Source: Oreohelix idahoensis
Taxonomy: Eukaryota; Mollusca; Gastropoda; Stylommatophora; Oreohelicidae
Length of the DNA: 64,000 nt
NCBI GenBank assembly: GCA_024509875.1
Contig: JAMPIV010012156.1
Location: forward strand, 124,001-188,000
Direction of reading: 5' to 3'
The notes under the pieces are model-generated. The model was not told the origin of the DNA. It searched no databases and worked only from the letters and a program-made list of their open reading frames with translations. The position numbers were made by a program, and so were the translations under genes. Within the stretch, counting starts at the first letter, position 1. Every line of letters begins with the position of its first letter. Of the stretch, positions 46,853-57,720 are shown piece by piece.

Positions 46853-47932
46853 TTTTAGGATCGGAGATATTTAATATCTTAGAAATGTTTTGGTCCTCTG
46901 TCTTCAATAGACCATGACCTACACGATGACCTAGGAAAGAAATTTCACTGAACCCAACAAAGGCTTTAGAGGGTTTTGCAGTCAAATTATGCTCGCGTAG
47001 AGTAGACAGTAACTCATTTAAACCCGAATAGTGTTCTTCCCAAGTATCGCTGAAAAGACAGATGTCGTCTAAGTATGCGATGACATCTGTACGATATGAG
47101 AGAATTCGACGCATCATGCGTACGAAAGTAGCTGGGGCGTTCATCAGCCCGAAAGGCATAAAATTCCATTGATACAAACCCCTAGGTGTTGAGAAAGCAG
47201 TGAAAGGTTTGGCGCGTTCAGTTAACGGAACTTGCCAATAGCCTTTCGACAAGTCAAGTTTAGTAAAGAATCGCGATTTAGAAAGTCTAGTAAGTAGATC
47301 TTCCAATAAAGGCATAGGTTCAGCATCGAACTTCGTAACTTGGTTCAATTTGCGATAATCGACGCAAAGACGTATGTTATTGTCTTTCTTTCGAACAATA
47401 ACCATGGACGAAGAGTATGCTGAAGTGGATGGTTCAATTATTTTCAATTGTATCATTTCATCCAATTCTTTCTCGACTTGCGCTTGGAAATGAATAGGGA
47501 TAGGATATGGTCTTACTCTGATCGGATTATGATCAGTAAGTATAATGTCATGTTTGATAATATGTGTGTGTCCAGGAATGTCGGTAAGGACATCCTGAAA
47601 TGATTGTAGCAAAGAAGATACTTGACGCTGTTCCTCAAAAGACAAATTAGAAGAAACCGAAACGTTTCTCCATGATTCCGTAGAATTGAGTGGAATCATA
47701 GGAAGAGGTAGATTAACATCTGAAAACGTAGTTTCCTCCTCCTGTATAACCGACAAGGATGAGATATGACCATGTTGGACTGGAGAATCGTCCGTCGCCT
47801 GGAAAATAGGCTGCAAATAGTCTGGTCGTTCAATAAATTCCGTAAGCATATTTATATGGAAGGTTTTATGCCTTCCATCAATATCGACAACATAGTCGAC
47901 ATCGGAAATTTTTGAGACTATTCTATATGACC
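46833..47932 (-). CDS. Gypsy reverse transcriptase (with integrase GPY tail at its start)
   Basis: The first ~40 residues complete the integrase C-terminal GPY/F-type module (YRIVSKISDVDYVVDIDG; HINMLTEFI). A linker and RT domain follow: IRLCVDYRKLNQVTKFDAEP, FTKLDLSKGYWQVPL, GLYQWNFMPFGLMNAPATF and the catalytic YLDDI (about 47060), then EISFLGHRVG. These are standard Ty3/Gypsy RT blocks. The frame differs from upstream integrase by a one-base break near 47931. Confidence 0.92.
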
Positions 47933-49295
47933 TTTCCATGCAATGAGAAGTCTGTTCTCCCTCGAAGGAAGTAAGACAAACGCTTTGTCTCCAGGACAAA
48001 GTTGACGTAGGCGTCTCTTCTTATTAGCGAATTGCCTCGCCTTTTCTTTGGCAAATTCGGAGGATGAAGTCGCTAACTTGCATGCTTCGATAATCTTATG
48101 CCTGAGAGCAATGACATACTCATATGAAGATTGAGTGTCATTGTCAATATTATCGGCAGTTATCAAATCGTGTAGCAAGGACATAGGACCGCGCGGTTGC
48201 GCGCCAAAAACTAGTTGAAAGGGAGAAAACCCTGTATGCTCGTTGGGGACCTCTCTATAGGCAAAGAGAGCCGCGGGTAAAACCCTGTCCCAATCCTGAG
48301 GATGATCCTCAGTAATCTTGCCAAGTAAGTTCTTAAGTGTTCTATTAAGACGTTCAACTAACCCATTAGACATTGGGTGATAAATACTACTGAGAGACCT
48401 TTTAATATCTAGGATAGACATCACCTGCGACATAGTGTCTGATATCAATTGAGTACCATGGTCTGACAATATTTCTCTGGGAAAACCCAAACGAGAAAAT
48501 ATTAGCCAAAGAGCGTCTGCGATATCGGCAGTAGATATGCTCTTTAGAGGTATAGCCTCTGGCCAACGTGTGCACATGTCGACGCATGTTAGGATGAATT
48601 GATGTCCTCTGGCTGACTTAATCTTAAAAGGGCCAATAATATCTATTGCCATCTTCTGGAATGGTCGAATGGGAATGTCTGCAGCCTGGATAGGTGCAGC
48701 ATGTCGTGGACCTCTAGATTTGACTTCTTGACAAATCTTACAAGATCGGCAATAAATTCGTATGTCTTTGTTTACGAATGGCCAAAAGAAAGCCGCTAGA
48801 ACTCTCGACTTAGTGCGAGAAAAACCCATGTGTCCAGCACACTGAGAATCGTGTGCATGTTGAAGAATTAAGGCTCTCATACTTTTGGGCACAAGAATTT
48901 GAGAGTGCATAGATTTGTCTGAGTGTTGTACCATACGTACTAGTATACCATTCTTCATAGTGATATACGATTTGTGAATTGTATTTTGATTCGGATCACC
49001 GTTTTTAGCGAGAAGAAAGTATTTATTTAGAGAAGAGTCTTCTTCTTGTAGTTTCACAAACGAGTCATGTGAAATCACCAAGTGATCATCTTGGCTACCA
49101 ACTTCATTACTATCATTAGATGAAGTTGAAGGAATAAGAGCTTGTGCTCTTGTTACAACCACATTGGCTGTTTGGATATTATGTTCTTCCCAAGCAGCAA
49201 TTTGCTGCGGGGTACATTCCTTAACCCCGTGAATACGACCGATTATAAGATCCGCAATAGGATTAGGAAGAAGACACGCGTGGACATCTCCTGTA
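47932..49295 (-). CDS. Gypsy integrase
   Basis: The N-terminal zinc-binding HHCC module is visible as HDSQCAGHMGF.. ending YCRSCKICQ (about 48860-48720). The catalytic core has Asp in MAIDIIGPFK, Asp in ILSDHGTQLIS and Glu in SNGLVERLNRTLKN. The C-terminal part (RLRQLCPGDKAFVLLPS) leads into the GPY module. It inserts the cDNA into the genome. Its placement before RT is unusual for Gypsy. A one-base break near 49295 separates it from the protease frame. Confidence 0.92.
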
Positions 49296-51250
49296 AATAA
49301 GGAGTATCCATGTGGATGATAGCAGTAGGATATATCTCCAAAGTTCCACCAAATGTCACACACTTAACCACCTTTCCCGTGGCACAGCAAGGATCTATGA
49401 GAGATTGCCTAACCCCAATAGTAGTACATCCAGAATCAAAAAGTACTGAGACTGGATTATTATTCACTAGACCTTTATGTAAGATAAGAGATCCTTTCCC
49501 GTCATGCGCAACTGTAGCAGGAAGAGCGGGAAGAGGGTGACCACAAATTAGGGTAGATACTGTAGATGGCTCGAACAATGTTGAGCATTGGGGGCACTTA
49601 GCTGCTCTCCCAAAATCGAAAGCAGAGCCAGTGATAGCATTAGAGTTTCTACTATCGTTCACTTGACTACAGGCTTCCTGAGACTCATGTTGTGCAGCGT
49701 TTGCCTGACGATAAGATTTTCTTTTGTTATGTCTAGGTCTGCCGCGATTATTATTTCCCCTGTAATTATCATTATATTGCCCATCATAACCATTATTCTG
49801 GTTTGCATCACAGTTTCCATAACCATCATCGTAATATTCTTGACGGCGAGGATAATTATCTCGAGAAGAAAAACTCGGATAGTTTCTATTGTGATAACCT
49901 TTGCGAAAGTGTCTATAATTATTATTAGACCCAACATTACGAGGACTATCAGCTCGTCTCCAATTCTTTGAAGAAAACCCACTGTGTGATGGATTGCTTT
50001 GATATTGAGTGTAATTCTGATTACTCTTCTTATTAAAGCTTTGTTTAGCACCTTGAAATTTACGATTGTAATTAGAGCCATATGGTGCTGCCGAAGCAAC
50101 TGGCAACCCTTCTTTCACTTTAGAATTGCTAACTGTAGCATGGGGATGCGCAGTTACGTACTGGCAACAATATTCCTCCATGTCTTTTATGTTTTTAGGT
50201 TTACGCTCATGAAGAAAAGCAAGGAAAGATTCGTTGACCGATGACATAACTTTGTCTCGAAGTAATAAGTCCATTAGGCCTTCATATGTTTTTTCAGTCT
50301 GAGACAACTCAATCCAACGTGTGAATGTACGGCGTATCTTTATAATAAAGTCAGAGAAATCTACTCCATTTTCTGGCAACATTGTCTTAAGACGAAGACG
50401 ATAATCTTCTTCTTTTAGTTGATATCTTTTAAGTAATGCTGCTCTGACAACATCATAGTTAGTCCTATCATGTTCCTCTATTGTCATAAGAGTAGTTACT
50501 GGTTCACCTGAAAAAAATTCCATCAGTTGTTCGACATATTTTTCCTTTTTTATTTTATGCGTATCGCATAAAAATTGGAATCTATCAAGATAATCCGTTA
50601 TATCGTCCTTTAAAGGATTGAAATGAGGTAATTTGATCTTATTAGACTTCTCCTTTGTCGTATCCGAAGTTGCTTGATGAGCACCCGCATTCATCAATTT
50701 CAATTTCTCTATCTCCAAAGCTGCGAGTCTTTCATCATGTTCCATTTTTGCCTTTCTCTCTTCAGCAGCAGCTTGAGCTTGAAGTTTTTTTCTCCTCAGC
50801 AGCAGCTTGCAATTTCCTCTCCTCAGCAGCAGCTTGAAGTTTTTTCTCTTCAGCAGCAGCTTGAAATTTTCTCTCCTCAGCAGCAGCTTGAGCTTGAAGT
50901 TTTTTCTCTTCAGCAGCAGCTTGAGCTTGAAGTTTTCTCTCCTCAGCAGCAGCTTGAGCTTGAAGTTTTTTCTCCTCAGCAGCAGCTTGAGCTTGAAGTT
51001 TTTTCTCCTCAGCAGCAGCTTGAGCTTGAAGTTTTTTCTCTTCAGCAGCAGCTTGAAATTTTCTTTCATCTGCCTGCATCTGTAATCTTAAATTCTCAGA
51101 TTCTCTGTCTAATCTTTTATTTTCCTCTTTTTGTCTCTTTTCTTCAGACTTCAATGCTTTGTCAAATTGAGCAGTTGCGAATTCTTCTAACTTCTCACCT
51201 GTCTTCCCAAGGGCTTTCCCTTGTTCAATAAAGTAGTCTAGTGTAGACAT
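49296..51250 (-). CDS. Gypsy gag and aspartic protease, frame broken once
   Basis: Starts MSTLDYFIEQGKALGKTGEK at 51250. Residues ~55-165 form a charged coiled coil built of KLQAQAAAEEKK-type repeats (50762-51060). A frame break at the T7 run 50785-50791 separates this from the downstream frame. The capsid (about 50640-50130) includes DYLDRFQFLCDTH, LLKRYQLKEEDYR, RRTFTRWIELSQ, EGLMDLLLRDKVMSSV, LAFLHERKPKNIKDMEEYC, a pattern close to SCAN domains. Then follows an Arg/Gly/Asn-rich nucleic-acid-binding region with no classic CCHC knuckle, a Cys/His cluster CPQCSTLF..CGH, and a protease with VLFDSGCTTIG (about 49430). Confidence 0.88.
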
Positions 51251-52613
51251 TCTGTCTAACTATGTGAGATCAGACCTGAAAAATTAAATAAATTACCTTA
51301 TCCCACTTTGATGGGAGACAAGTCTGTAATACTAGACTTGTATACTCACTTCACTTTATTTCACTCTCTTTGAGAGACAAGTCTTAGTCAAAGACCTTGT
51401 ATAGTTACCTTGTTTCTCTATAATATTATCATTATAAATAACCTTTATATGAAAAGTGTATGATATTAGTAATAATAGTCCATGATCAAGTATATCTATA
51501 GACTGTATGACAACAATGTATTACAATAATAAATACAAAGACAAGAATACAAAACAACAACCGAAAACGTTCGCAGAAGTCAAATAAACAATACAGCGAA
51601 ACTAAAAAAAAATTGTTACAAAATATGTAATGATGACTGCGAAAATAAACAAACAAATGGCAACACTGTTATAAACACAAAGATGTATAGAAATAAATGA
51701 TAGACAGAAGAGGCAGACAAATTCAAACAAATCAAATCAAAACTAAAGAACAGAACAATTTTTACAAAAACAACGAAAAGGCACACCTCAGCACAACTAA
51801 ACGTAAATAGCAACAAATATTGCTAACAAATTTCCCTGTGGAAAATTTGTATAGTCCGTACAGAAAACGCTCTCAGATAGAACCTCTTTCACGTGGTATA
51901 TTCTAAAAGGAGTCGCCTTCCCAACCGACCCGCAGAAATACACACTAAATAAACATGTAAACAAAAACATGTATACAACAAACATGCATGGCATATGTAA
52001 ATAAACAATATACAGTATGTGTATAGAGGAAGGCTCAGCTTTACACAAAATAAAGGCACAGTTTACACACTAAACAGGCCACTTATCTTTAAGCACAATC
52101 CTCAATAGCCGCAAAGATGCAGTATAATGCGGTACTACTGTCAACAACAATGGTAGACGATCCACCGTTGAAGGTCACCGTAACTTCATAACAGGCAGTG
52201 GTCTCCAAAGTGTAGCTACAAAAATCATACTCGACACCAGTTGAGACTAGAAGATCCAACGTCGATATGTTTGTAGAATGTAGTGTAAACAACCAGCGGT
52301 ACTGTTTACGATCTTAGGTTGACAGGTAACGATGTGACTTGATAGCTCAGAATGTAGTGTAAACAACCAGCGGTACTGTTTACAATCTTAGGTTGACAGG
52401 TAACGATGTGACTTGATAGCCCAGATATATTGCCATCATTTGTAGAACTCCAGAAATGTATAACAATGTCACTTCAATTCCGTAGCAGTTGTGGTCCATG
52501 TAGCAGTAACACAAAAATGCCAACGCCAGTGTTTATGTGAGTCAGCCCAGTTGTTGACCTATTTACCACTGTCTTGAAAATGTAGAAAACCCACAAATCT
52601 GGTCCACCATAAA
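51251..52613 (-). other. Gypsy 5' leader with primer-binding site and 78-bp duplication
   Basis: Between the 5' LTR and gag. On the minus strand, TGGTGGACCAGA starts 4 nt after the LTR end (TTTA spacer) and is the likely tRNA primer-binding site, though I cannot name the tRNA. A ~78-bp segment (GAATGTAGTGTAAACAACC..GTGACTTGATAGC) is tandemly duplicated at about 52277-52425. A 67-codon ORF at 52089-52292 has no recognisable domain. Confidence 0.7.
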
Positions 52614-53919
52614 TGTAACGTACTGTTTATGCGTGATGTGAAAGCTGGCAGAGTGAACGTGTCGTTTATCACCTGGACTGTGTAATGTTGCGGTGTTGAT
52701 GTAGGTCACCAGAAATGTAACGGCCACCAGCGTGAGGCACTGCCAGGGGTACTATGATCACTCACACAAAACAGCGTACATGTTGTAGATGTGTGGTACT
52801 GGTATTATGATGTGCTGAGTGTGGGTGTAGACGAGAACGCGAATGCTTGAAGCTCTTAGTAAAGTCAATAATGCACCCATACACTCACATGCAGTAGTCA
52901 ATGATGGATTGAAGACTGCTGGCACGTTTCAAACATTTATTTACGAAACTGACAGTAGCATCAACAGGACAGTCAAATCGACAAGATCAAGGACTTCACA
53001 TAAATAATGAATGACTGTTAAATGTCTGGTAATCAAAGGCTTGCATCATACATCAACTAGGACATACCCAAACATCATCTGTCCTAATGTTACAGTTTAT
53101 AATGTAGCTTCCGTACCATTGACTCAGCGCGTCAGGTACTTAATTAGCTCTGTCGTCCAACAAACGAGCTCCTAAATTGCGTAGCAATAATACTTAAGGC
53201 TGTTATTCAACTGGCATAGCCCGCCAGATATATTTCCTCTTGCTGAAAAATATTGGCCGTAATACAGGGCCTCAATATGTAGACAGCTGTGTATCCTTTG
53301 TTAGCAGGCACGATCAAACCATGCTAAACATATATATACCGCCAACCTGCGGCGTCCACAATAATTTATCATCATTAGGCTTCTGTTCAATTGAAAACAC
53401 ATAGTCTCATTTGGCTAGAACAAGAAGCAAAGAAGGAATTCTGTCTCTCAAGATCTGTGAGCTTCACTCGCAGATAGGTAACTTCAAATGTTCTGCAACC
53501 AAAGGCATATTAATAAGAATGTCATTTACCTTTTACAGAATCTTCCGGATACACACTTAATAAATGTCGTCACTCTTGACGAACAAAGAATCACTGGGGA
53601 AAACATTGACATTTCAGTCATATCGAAAACTTTCCAATCCCCATGATGATATAGAGAAAATCACAACGGACATCATGTCCGACAGCCCAAAAAAAAAAAC
53701 ACAACCTCCCTGACGGAAGTTTCCTCATTTCGCGCCCAGAACTTGTGCATCATGCCTAGACAGTATAAAACTGAGCATCGTTAAGACAGATCAACGACAA
53801 TAATTGAAAGAAAGAGAAGATAACCCTTAAACAACCTGTCATAGAAGTTAATACCCAATTATCCAACTTTGACCAACAAAGTTTTACAACAAAAGTATTA
53901 AATAGATTTACCTATTATG
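52614..53919 (-). repeat. 5' LTR of the Gypsy element (right copy, outer end missing)
   Basis: Matches 44141-45441 with about 11 substitutions and a few short indels (for example 2 bp in ATATATATA near 53335 and 3 bp near 53735). It lacks the outermost 34 bp present in the left LTR (45442-45475), and its end joins LINE-F sequence directly. Its first bases, including the TG, are therefore gone. Confidence 0.85.
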
Positions 53920-54194
53920 TCCCATAGCCATACCGTTGGGCGATTCTTCACAAACACTGATCTGGTTGGGTGATTCTTCACAAACACTGATCTGGTTAGG
54001 TGATTTTTGTCTGTTAGTACCTTGGCCATATAATTTAATCTAAGTTCTTTTCTTCTCAACTTTAGTGGCATTATGCCTAGTGCTACCTCTAGTGCTTCAA
54101 GTGATGTTGATTTTATTGCTCCTGCAATTGTGCATAGTGCAATTTCATTAGAAATTTGAAAGCCAACTCTTACACTCTCAACTGTTCGTTGCAC
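53920..54194 (-). mobile_element. LINE-F upstream part (right of the Gypsy insertion)
   Basis: The minus strand encodes MQRTVESVRVGFQISNEIAL, IAGAIKSTSLEALEVALG, IMPLKLRRKELRLNYMAKVL. The LEALEVALGIMPL..RR.EL..Y pattern is typical of the segment between RT and RNase H in Jockey/CR1/I-type LINEs. A ~30-bp tandem repeat then follows (TRSVFVKN twice). The downstream part is at 43530-44140. Confidence 0.7.
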
Positions 54195-54705
54195 GAAGGT
54201 CGGAGTGGCTAAGAGGTATTGCGTCCGCCTCGTATTCTAGAGATACCGGGTTCGATTCCCAGTAGAGGGAATATAATCTATGGAAAAAAATTTCAGAACC
54301 AGTAGTCCTAATCAAGTCATCCTTCTCTTCTCTCTTCTTCCCCCCCCCCCCCCCCCCCCCCCGGTCTCACTGAATAGTGAGATCGGATGCCTAGCCTTCT
54401 CGGATAAGGGAGAAAAAAATAGGAAGTCCCGTGTGCAAGATGCGAACGTTAAAAATCCCACGGCAGTTGGAAATCGTAAAGAGTAGGCCATAAGGCCACT
54501 GCCCTTTCAAAATTTACAAATTAGAAACCTATCCACCAAATATATTTATAGAATATGTGATTCCTATATACACACATTGGGATTCTCGCTGATGCTACGG
54601 AGTTCGTGCGCGGTGCTGAGATCCTCCTTGTGTGATCTAAGGGAGGAGATCGGATCACTGATGTTGTCCGTGTGCAATGAAGATCGTCCTTAAAACCAAA
54701 ACCAG
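54195..54705 (+). mobile_element. tRNA-related SINE, family B, full-length, with C23 run
   Basis: Head GGTCGGAGTGGCTAAGAGG and CGGGTTCGATTCCC is the best-preserved tRNA-like head of the family. Body CAGAACCAGTAGTCCTAATC, CTTCTCGGATAAGGG and TGATCTAAGGGAGGAGATCG; end GAAGATCGTCCTTAAAACC. A run of 23 C at 54340-54362 sits where other copies have a short pyrimidine stretch. Confidence 0.88.
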
Positions 54706-55037
54706 GTCATGAACATGTTTAGAATGATTGATACCGAATACCACCAGTATTAACATCTATTTACATGACAAGCCTGTACGTCACAGTCAATTCCGTAATG
54801 GTAATTTAATGAGGGAGCAATACGGGGCATTTACATAATTATAGTTTTATACATAAAAACTAAAATTATGCATTTATTTACAAAACCTGTCGCGGTGAGA
54901 CCCAGTGGGTCGTATGTGGAGCACACCTGATCTAAATAAATAACTCACAAATTAAACATGGACAATGAACAAGCAGTTGGAAGAATGAATTAAGGCCTTT
55001 GAGATGTAGATTTATACAAGAAATGGGCAAGTCGCTT

Positions 55038-55041
<4 letters not shown>
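54706..55041. other. No gene recognised
   Basis: AT-rich, no recognisable element. Confidence 0.55.

Positions 55042-55112
<71 letters not shown>
55042..55112. repeat. (GA)n microsatellite, ~70 bp
   Basis: Uninterrupted GA repeat. Confidence 0.97.
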
Positions 55113-55113
<1 letters not shown>

Positions 55114-55149
55114 AATAAAGAAATCCTAGAAAATCTTGGAGTAAAGAAA

Positions 55150-55345
55150 GAATTATTGAAGGTGATCAAAATTAGACATGAAAGACCTGATGATCGAAGA
55201 AAAAGTTGAAGGCAAACGTGCAAGAGGAAGACAGCGCTATAAGTGAGAAGATAACATCAAGAGATGGGCCATCAAGACAAGAGACACAAGACGTTGGGGA
55301 TCCATTGCAGAGGACCTTCCTTGTGGAGATGGCAGATATTTGCTG
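55150..55345 (+). mobile_element. LINE C-terminal fragment
   Basis: Reads VEGKRARGRQRYK, one stop, then EDNIKRWAIKTRDTRRWGSI and AEDLPCGDGRY. The GKR.RGR..Y..EDNI..W pattern is the common LINE C-terminal tail. An open frame continues to 55570 without recognisable content. Confidence 0.6.
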
Positions 55346-55712
55346 ATGATGTTGAGCCAAACACGCATTAATGAAGCCCAGCGTGAAACCTTGCAATCTT
55401 TCTACCTGCCCAAACTGTCAACAAATTTGGCTAAATACCTTAATGTCACAGGCCTGTTGAATCAAACGGATATTGAAGAACCCCTCAGAGTTTTCAGGAA
55501 AGGCCGAGAATATTATATACTGTATATATATTTTTGCGCACATTTATTTTTCCTATCATTTTTTTCATGATATTTTAGTTCAGTATCATTCCAGGTCTAA
55601 CACTCAAATTCGCCAGACTTTTATTACCAATTTTCCACATGTGTCTAATGGCGAACGTATTGACTATTGCCCACCCCTGTGTTACAATATGTAAAACAGA
55701 TGGTAATAAAGA

Positions 55713-56005
55713 TCTTCTTCTTCCTCGTTCGTCCTGAAAAGGACGTTGGTTGCGTTGTGTCTGTTTACAGCGACGTTCCGATATTTGCGCCTTTCGGCCG
55801 ACACATCCGACTTAAGCACGGCATTCTTTGGGACCAGGTTTGCCTTCCCTCTTCGATCCCTACTCTCTCAGCCAGACTGCAATGATGCAGCCTGTTTCCA
55901 GGACCACCACTTGGAGGTGGAGTAGGGTCTTGGTCAGCTTTGGTTCGCTGACGCAAGCAGTCAAGCTATGGGTCGCTGACTCTCTCTTGCTGCGTCTTCG
56001 GTCCC
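55713..56005 (-). mobile_element. SINE family D, next to LINE-E
   Basis: The + strand starts at a CTTCTTCTTCC tail, carries CGTCCTGAAAAGGACGTTGG and GGACCACCACTTGGAGG, and ends TGCGTCTTCGGTCCC, all inverted relative to the copies at 34378 and 40203. No clear target duplication is visible. It abuts the 3' tail of the LINE-E copy in the same orientation. Confidence 0.82.
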
Positions 56006-56030
56006 AAGCTGTTTGATCTTCTTCTTCTTC

Positions 56031-56612
56031 GTACACTCTCAGACGTCCACTTGAATGTTCTCAAAGACAGCAGTAGTCAGTTTGAGGCTGTTTGAATCCC
56101 CGTAAAGCTTTTCCACGAAAGGAGCTGGCGTCGGCCATATGCACTTTCTCTGTACCACATATAAGGGGCAACTTTGAAGCAGATGTTCAGCAGTCATTTT
56201 ATCAGTGCCACAGTTACACTGATCGGTAGTTCCTATCTTTAGCTTGTTGAATAGATGGGTATCTCAGTCTGTTGTGGCCAGTGCGGAGTCTGAAGATTAC
56301 CACTTGTTCTCTTCTGTGGAGCTGGTAGTAAGCATCATTCTGTGTGTGCCCTGGATGTTCTACATTCCATTTGTTTCTGTAACTGATTCTGATAAAACTC
56401 TTTGCCTCCTCAAAAGTTATGCTTGCATCAGGCTGAGGTAGATGTGAACCTTCTTTTGCCATTCTGTCAGCCTCTTCATTGCCGGCGATATTACGAGATG
56501 GGATCCATTGGATCTCAACACTTTTGAATCGTTGACAAAGTTTGTGGAGCACTACTCTGAGAACCGGAAGACCCGCTGTTTGATCGACGATACGAATATT
56601 ACACACAATAAA
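56031..56612 (-). mobile_element. LINE-E RNase H and C-terminal tail, truncated
   Basis: The minus strand encodes VEIQWIPSRNIAGNEEADRM, AKEGSHLPQPDASITFEEAK, EQVVIFRLRTGHNRLRYPS, then after a frameshift near 56250 KIGTTDQCNCGTDKMTAEHL and LLQSCPLYVVQRKCIWP. WIPS..I.GNE.AD is the RNase H C-terminal motif and C.CG....EH.L..C is the LINE zinc-knuckle-like tail. The 3' end carries ACGAAGAAGAAGATC. Confidence 0.82.
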
Positions 56613-56857
56613 CATTTTTATTTGGAGGGGGGGGGGGGGGGGGGAGGAATTTCTAACAAGGGATGTAACCGTATTTTTAATTTGCGAGATTTCATTTTAA
56701 AACTAAGTATCGGTGATCTCCCTTATACTTATAGTTTTGATTGTAGTTGGAAAATGAACAGGACAAGGAAATGTATTTTCATGTCCCTAGCCACGAACAC
56801 TTAGTATTAAGCTTTCATGACGGAAATTTCCAGATTAAATAATCATCATCATCATCT
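56613..56857. other. G18 run and short unrecognised stretch
   Basis: G18 at 56627-56644. No gene. Confidence 0.6.
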
Positions 56858-57110
56858 GAACCCTTCAGCTCCCCAAGGTGCACATGCCAAATATTCACGT
56901 CATGTGTCATCAGCTCAAGGTGGTTCCATTCCTTCCTCTTCTTTTTTTCATTTCTGTCTCACTTCTCTCATGTGTTTTTCGGGCTACCGCAACATCTCTT
57001 ACCGGGGGATTCCAGGAAAAGACTGCCTGGTAATGCTATCAACAAGTTGCCGCAATGTGTGTCCTCAATGATCGCCATGGTCCTCTTCTACTAGCACTTC
57101 TTTGGTTCTT
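56858..57110 (-). mobile_element. LINE 3'-tail fragment
   Basis: CCTTCAGCTCCCCAAGGTGC, CATGTGTCATCAGCTCAAGG and TCATGTGTTTTTCGGGCTAC on the + strand match, inverted, the tails at 8640, 24225 and 35360. Strongly diverged. Confidence 0.45.
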
Positions 57111-57338
57111 GTCATCAGCTCCACATTAATGACCATCTCAATCCTTCTGTGCCAGCCAAGCATCCATTTATGAAAGTAGTTAACTTCTTGGTTGTTGCAT
57201 TTGTTGTTCATGTTTTACAGCCGATAGCACAAGACAGCAAGACTTGGCATAAGTTTGTTGAAGGTCTATGTTCCTTGGGAAGTTACTGTGTGATCAATTA
57301 AATAAAAGAATTATAGAAAAGTACAGAAAGTTTCAATC

Positions 57339-57718
57339 ATGATGTGTATAGGTATACAAGCCCTACTGTCTGAACTGTGCAACCAGCGCAGGGTCGCCAT
57401 GCAGTGGATACCGTCTCATTGTGGAATACCAGGAAACGATAGAGAGGATGGACTGGCTAAAGAAGGTGCTGCAGACAAGCAACCGGATGTACCAGTTACG
57501 TACCATCAGAAGAAAAAGATGATCAAATCAATCAGAAAGCCACCAACGCAGAACGACTACCAAGCTATGAACAGATCAGAACAAATTGTCATTCTGCGCC
57601 TCCGAACAGGACACAACCGACTCCGCAGCCACATGTATACAAAATTTAAGATTGGCAATTCAGCCATGTGGACAGGCACCCAGACTGCAGAGCACATACT
57701 TCAAGACTGCCCCAAATA
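57339..57718 (+). mobile_element. LINE-E RNase H segment, 5' half of the nested host
   Basis: Encodes AMQWIPSHCGIPGNDREDGL, AKEGAADKQPDVPVTYHQKK, EQIVILRLRTGHNRLRSHM and TQTAEHILQDCPKY: the RNase H C-terminal motif followed by the Cys/His tail. It is cut at codon CPKY by the Tc1-type element. The missing end resumes at 61487. It is 5'-truncated on the left. Confidence 0.85.
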
Positions 57719-57720
57719 TA

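Larger units (their letters stand above)
44141..53919 (-). mobile_element. Gmr1-like Ty3/Gypsy LTR retrotransposon, 9.8 kb
   Basis: Two ~1.3-kb direct repeats (LTRs) enclose, on the minus strand, a 1.36-kb leader, gag, aspartic protease, integrase, reverse transcriptase and RNase H in that order. Integrase before reverse transcriptase is the Ty1/copia arrangement, yet the polymerase and RNase H are clearly Ty3/Gypsy-type. That combination defines the Gmr1-like group. The LTRs differ by about 11 substitutions and 4 short indels by my eye count, so the insertion is recent. The coding region would be one frame but for four one-base breaks (50785-50791, ~49295, ~47931, 46845-46851). It is nested in LINE-F. 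Confidence 0.92.

Noticed and set aside
50674..51231. 185-codon + strand ORF rich in Leu, Ser, Gln
   Set aside because: Antisense shadow of the gag coiled-coil repeats.
54195..54270. Possible tRNA gene with good A and B boxes
   Set aside because: The same head is fused to a conserved ~470-bp body in other places, so it is a SINE promoter; no full cloverleaf with acceptor stem was found.
55340..55570. 76-codon ORF after a LINE tail
   Set aside because: Only the first few codons belong to the LINE tail; the rest has no recognisable content.
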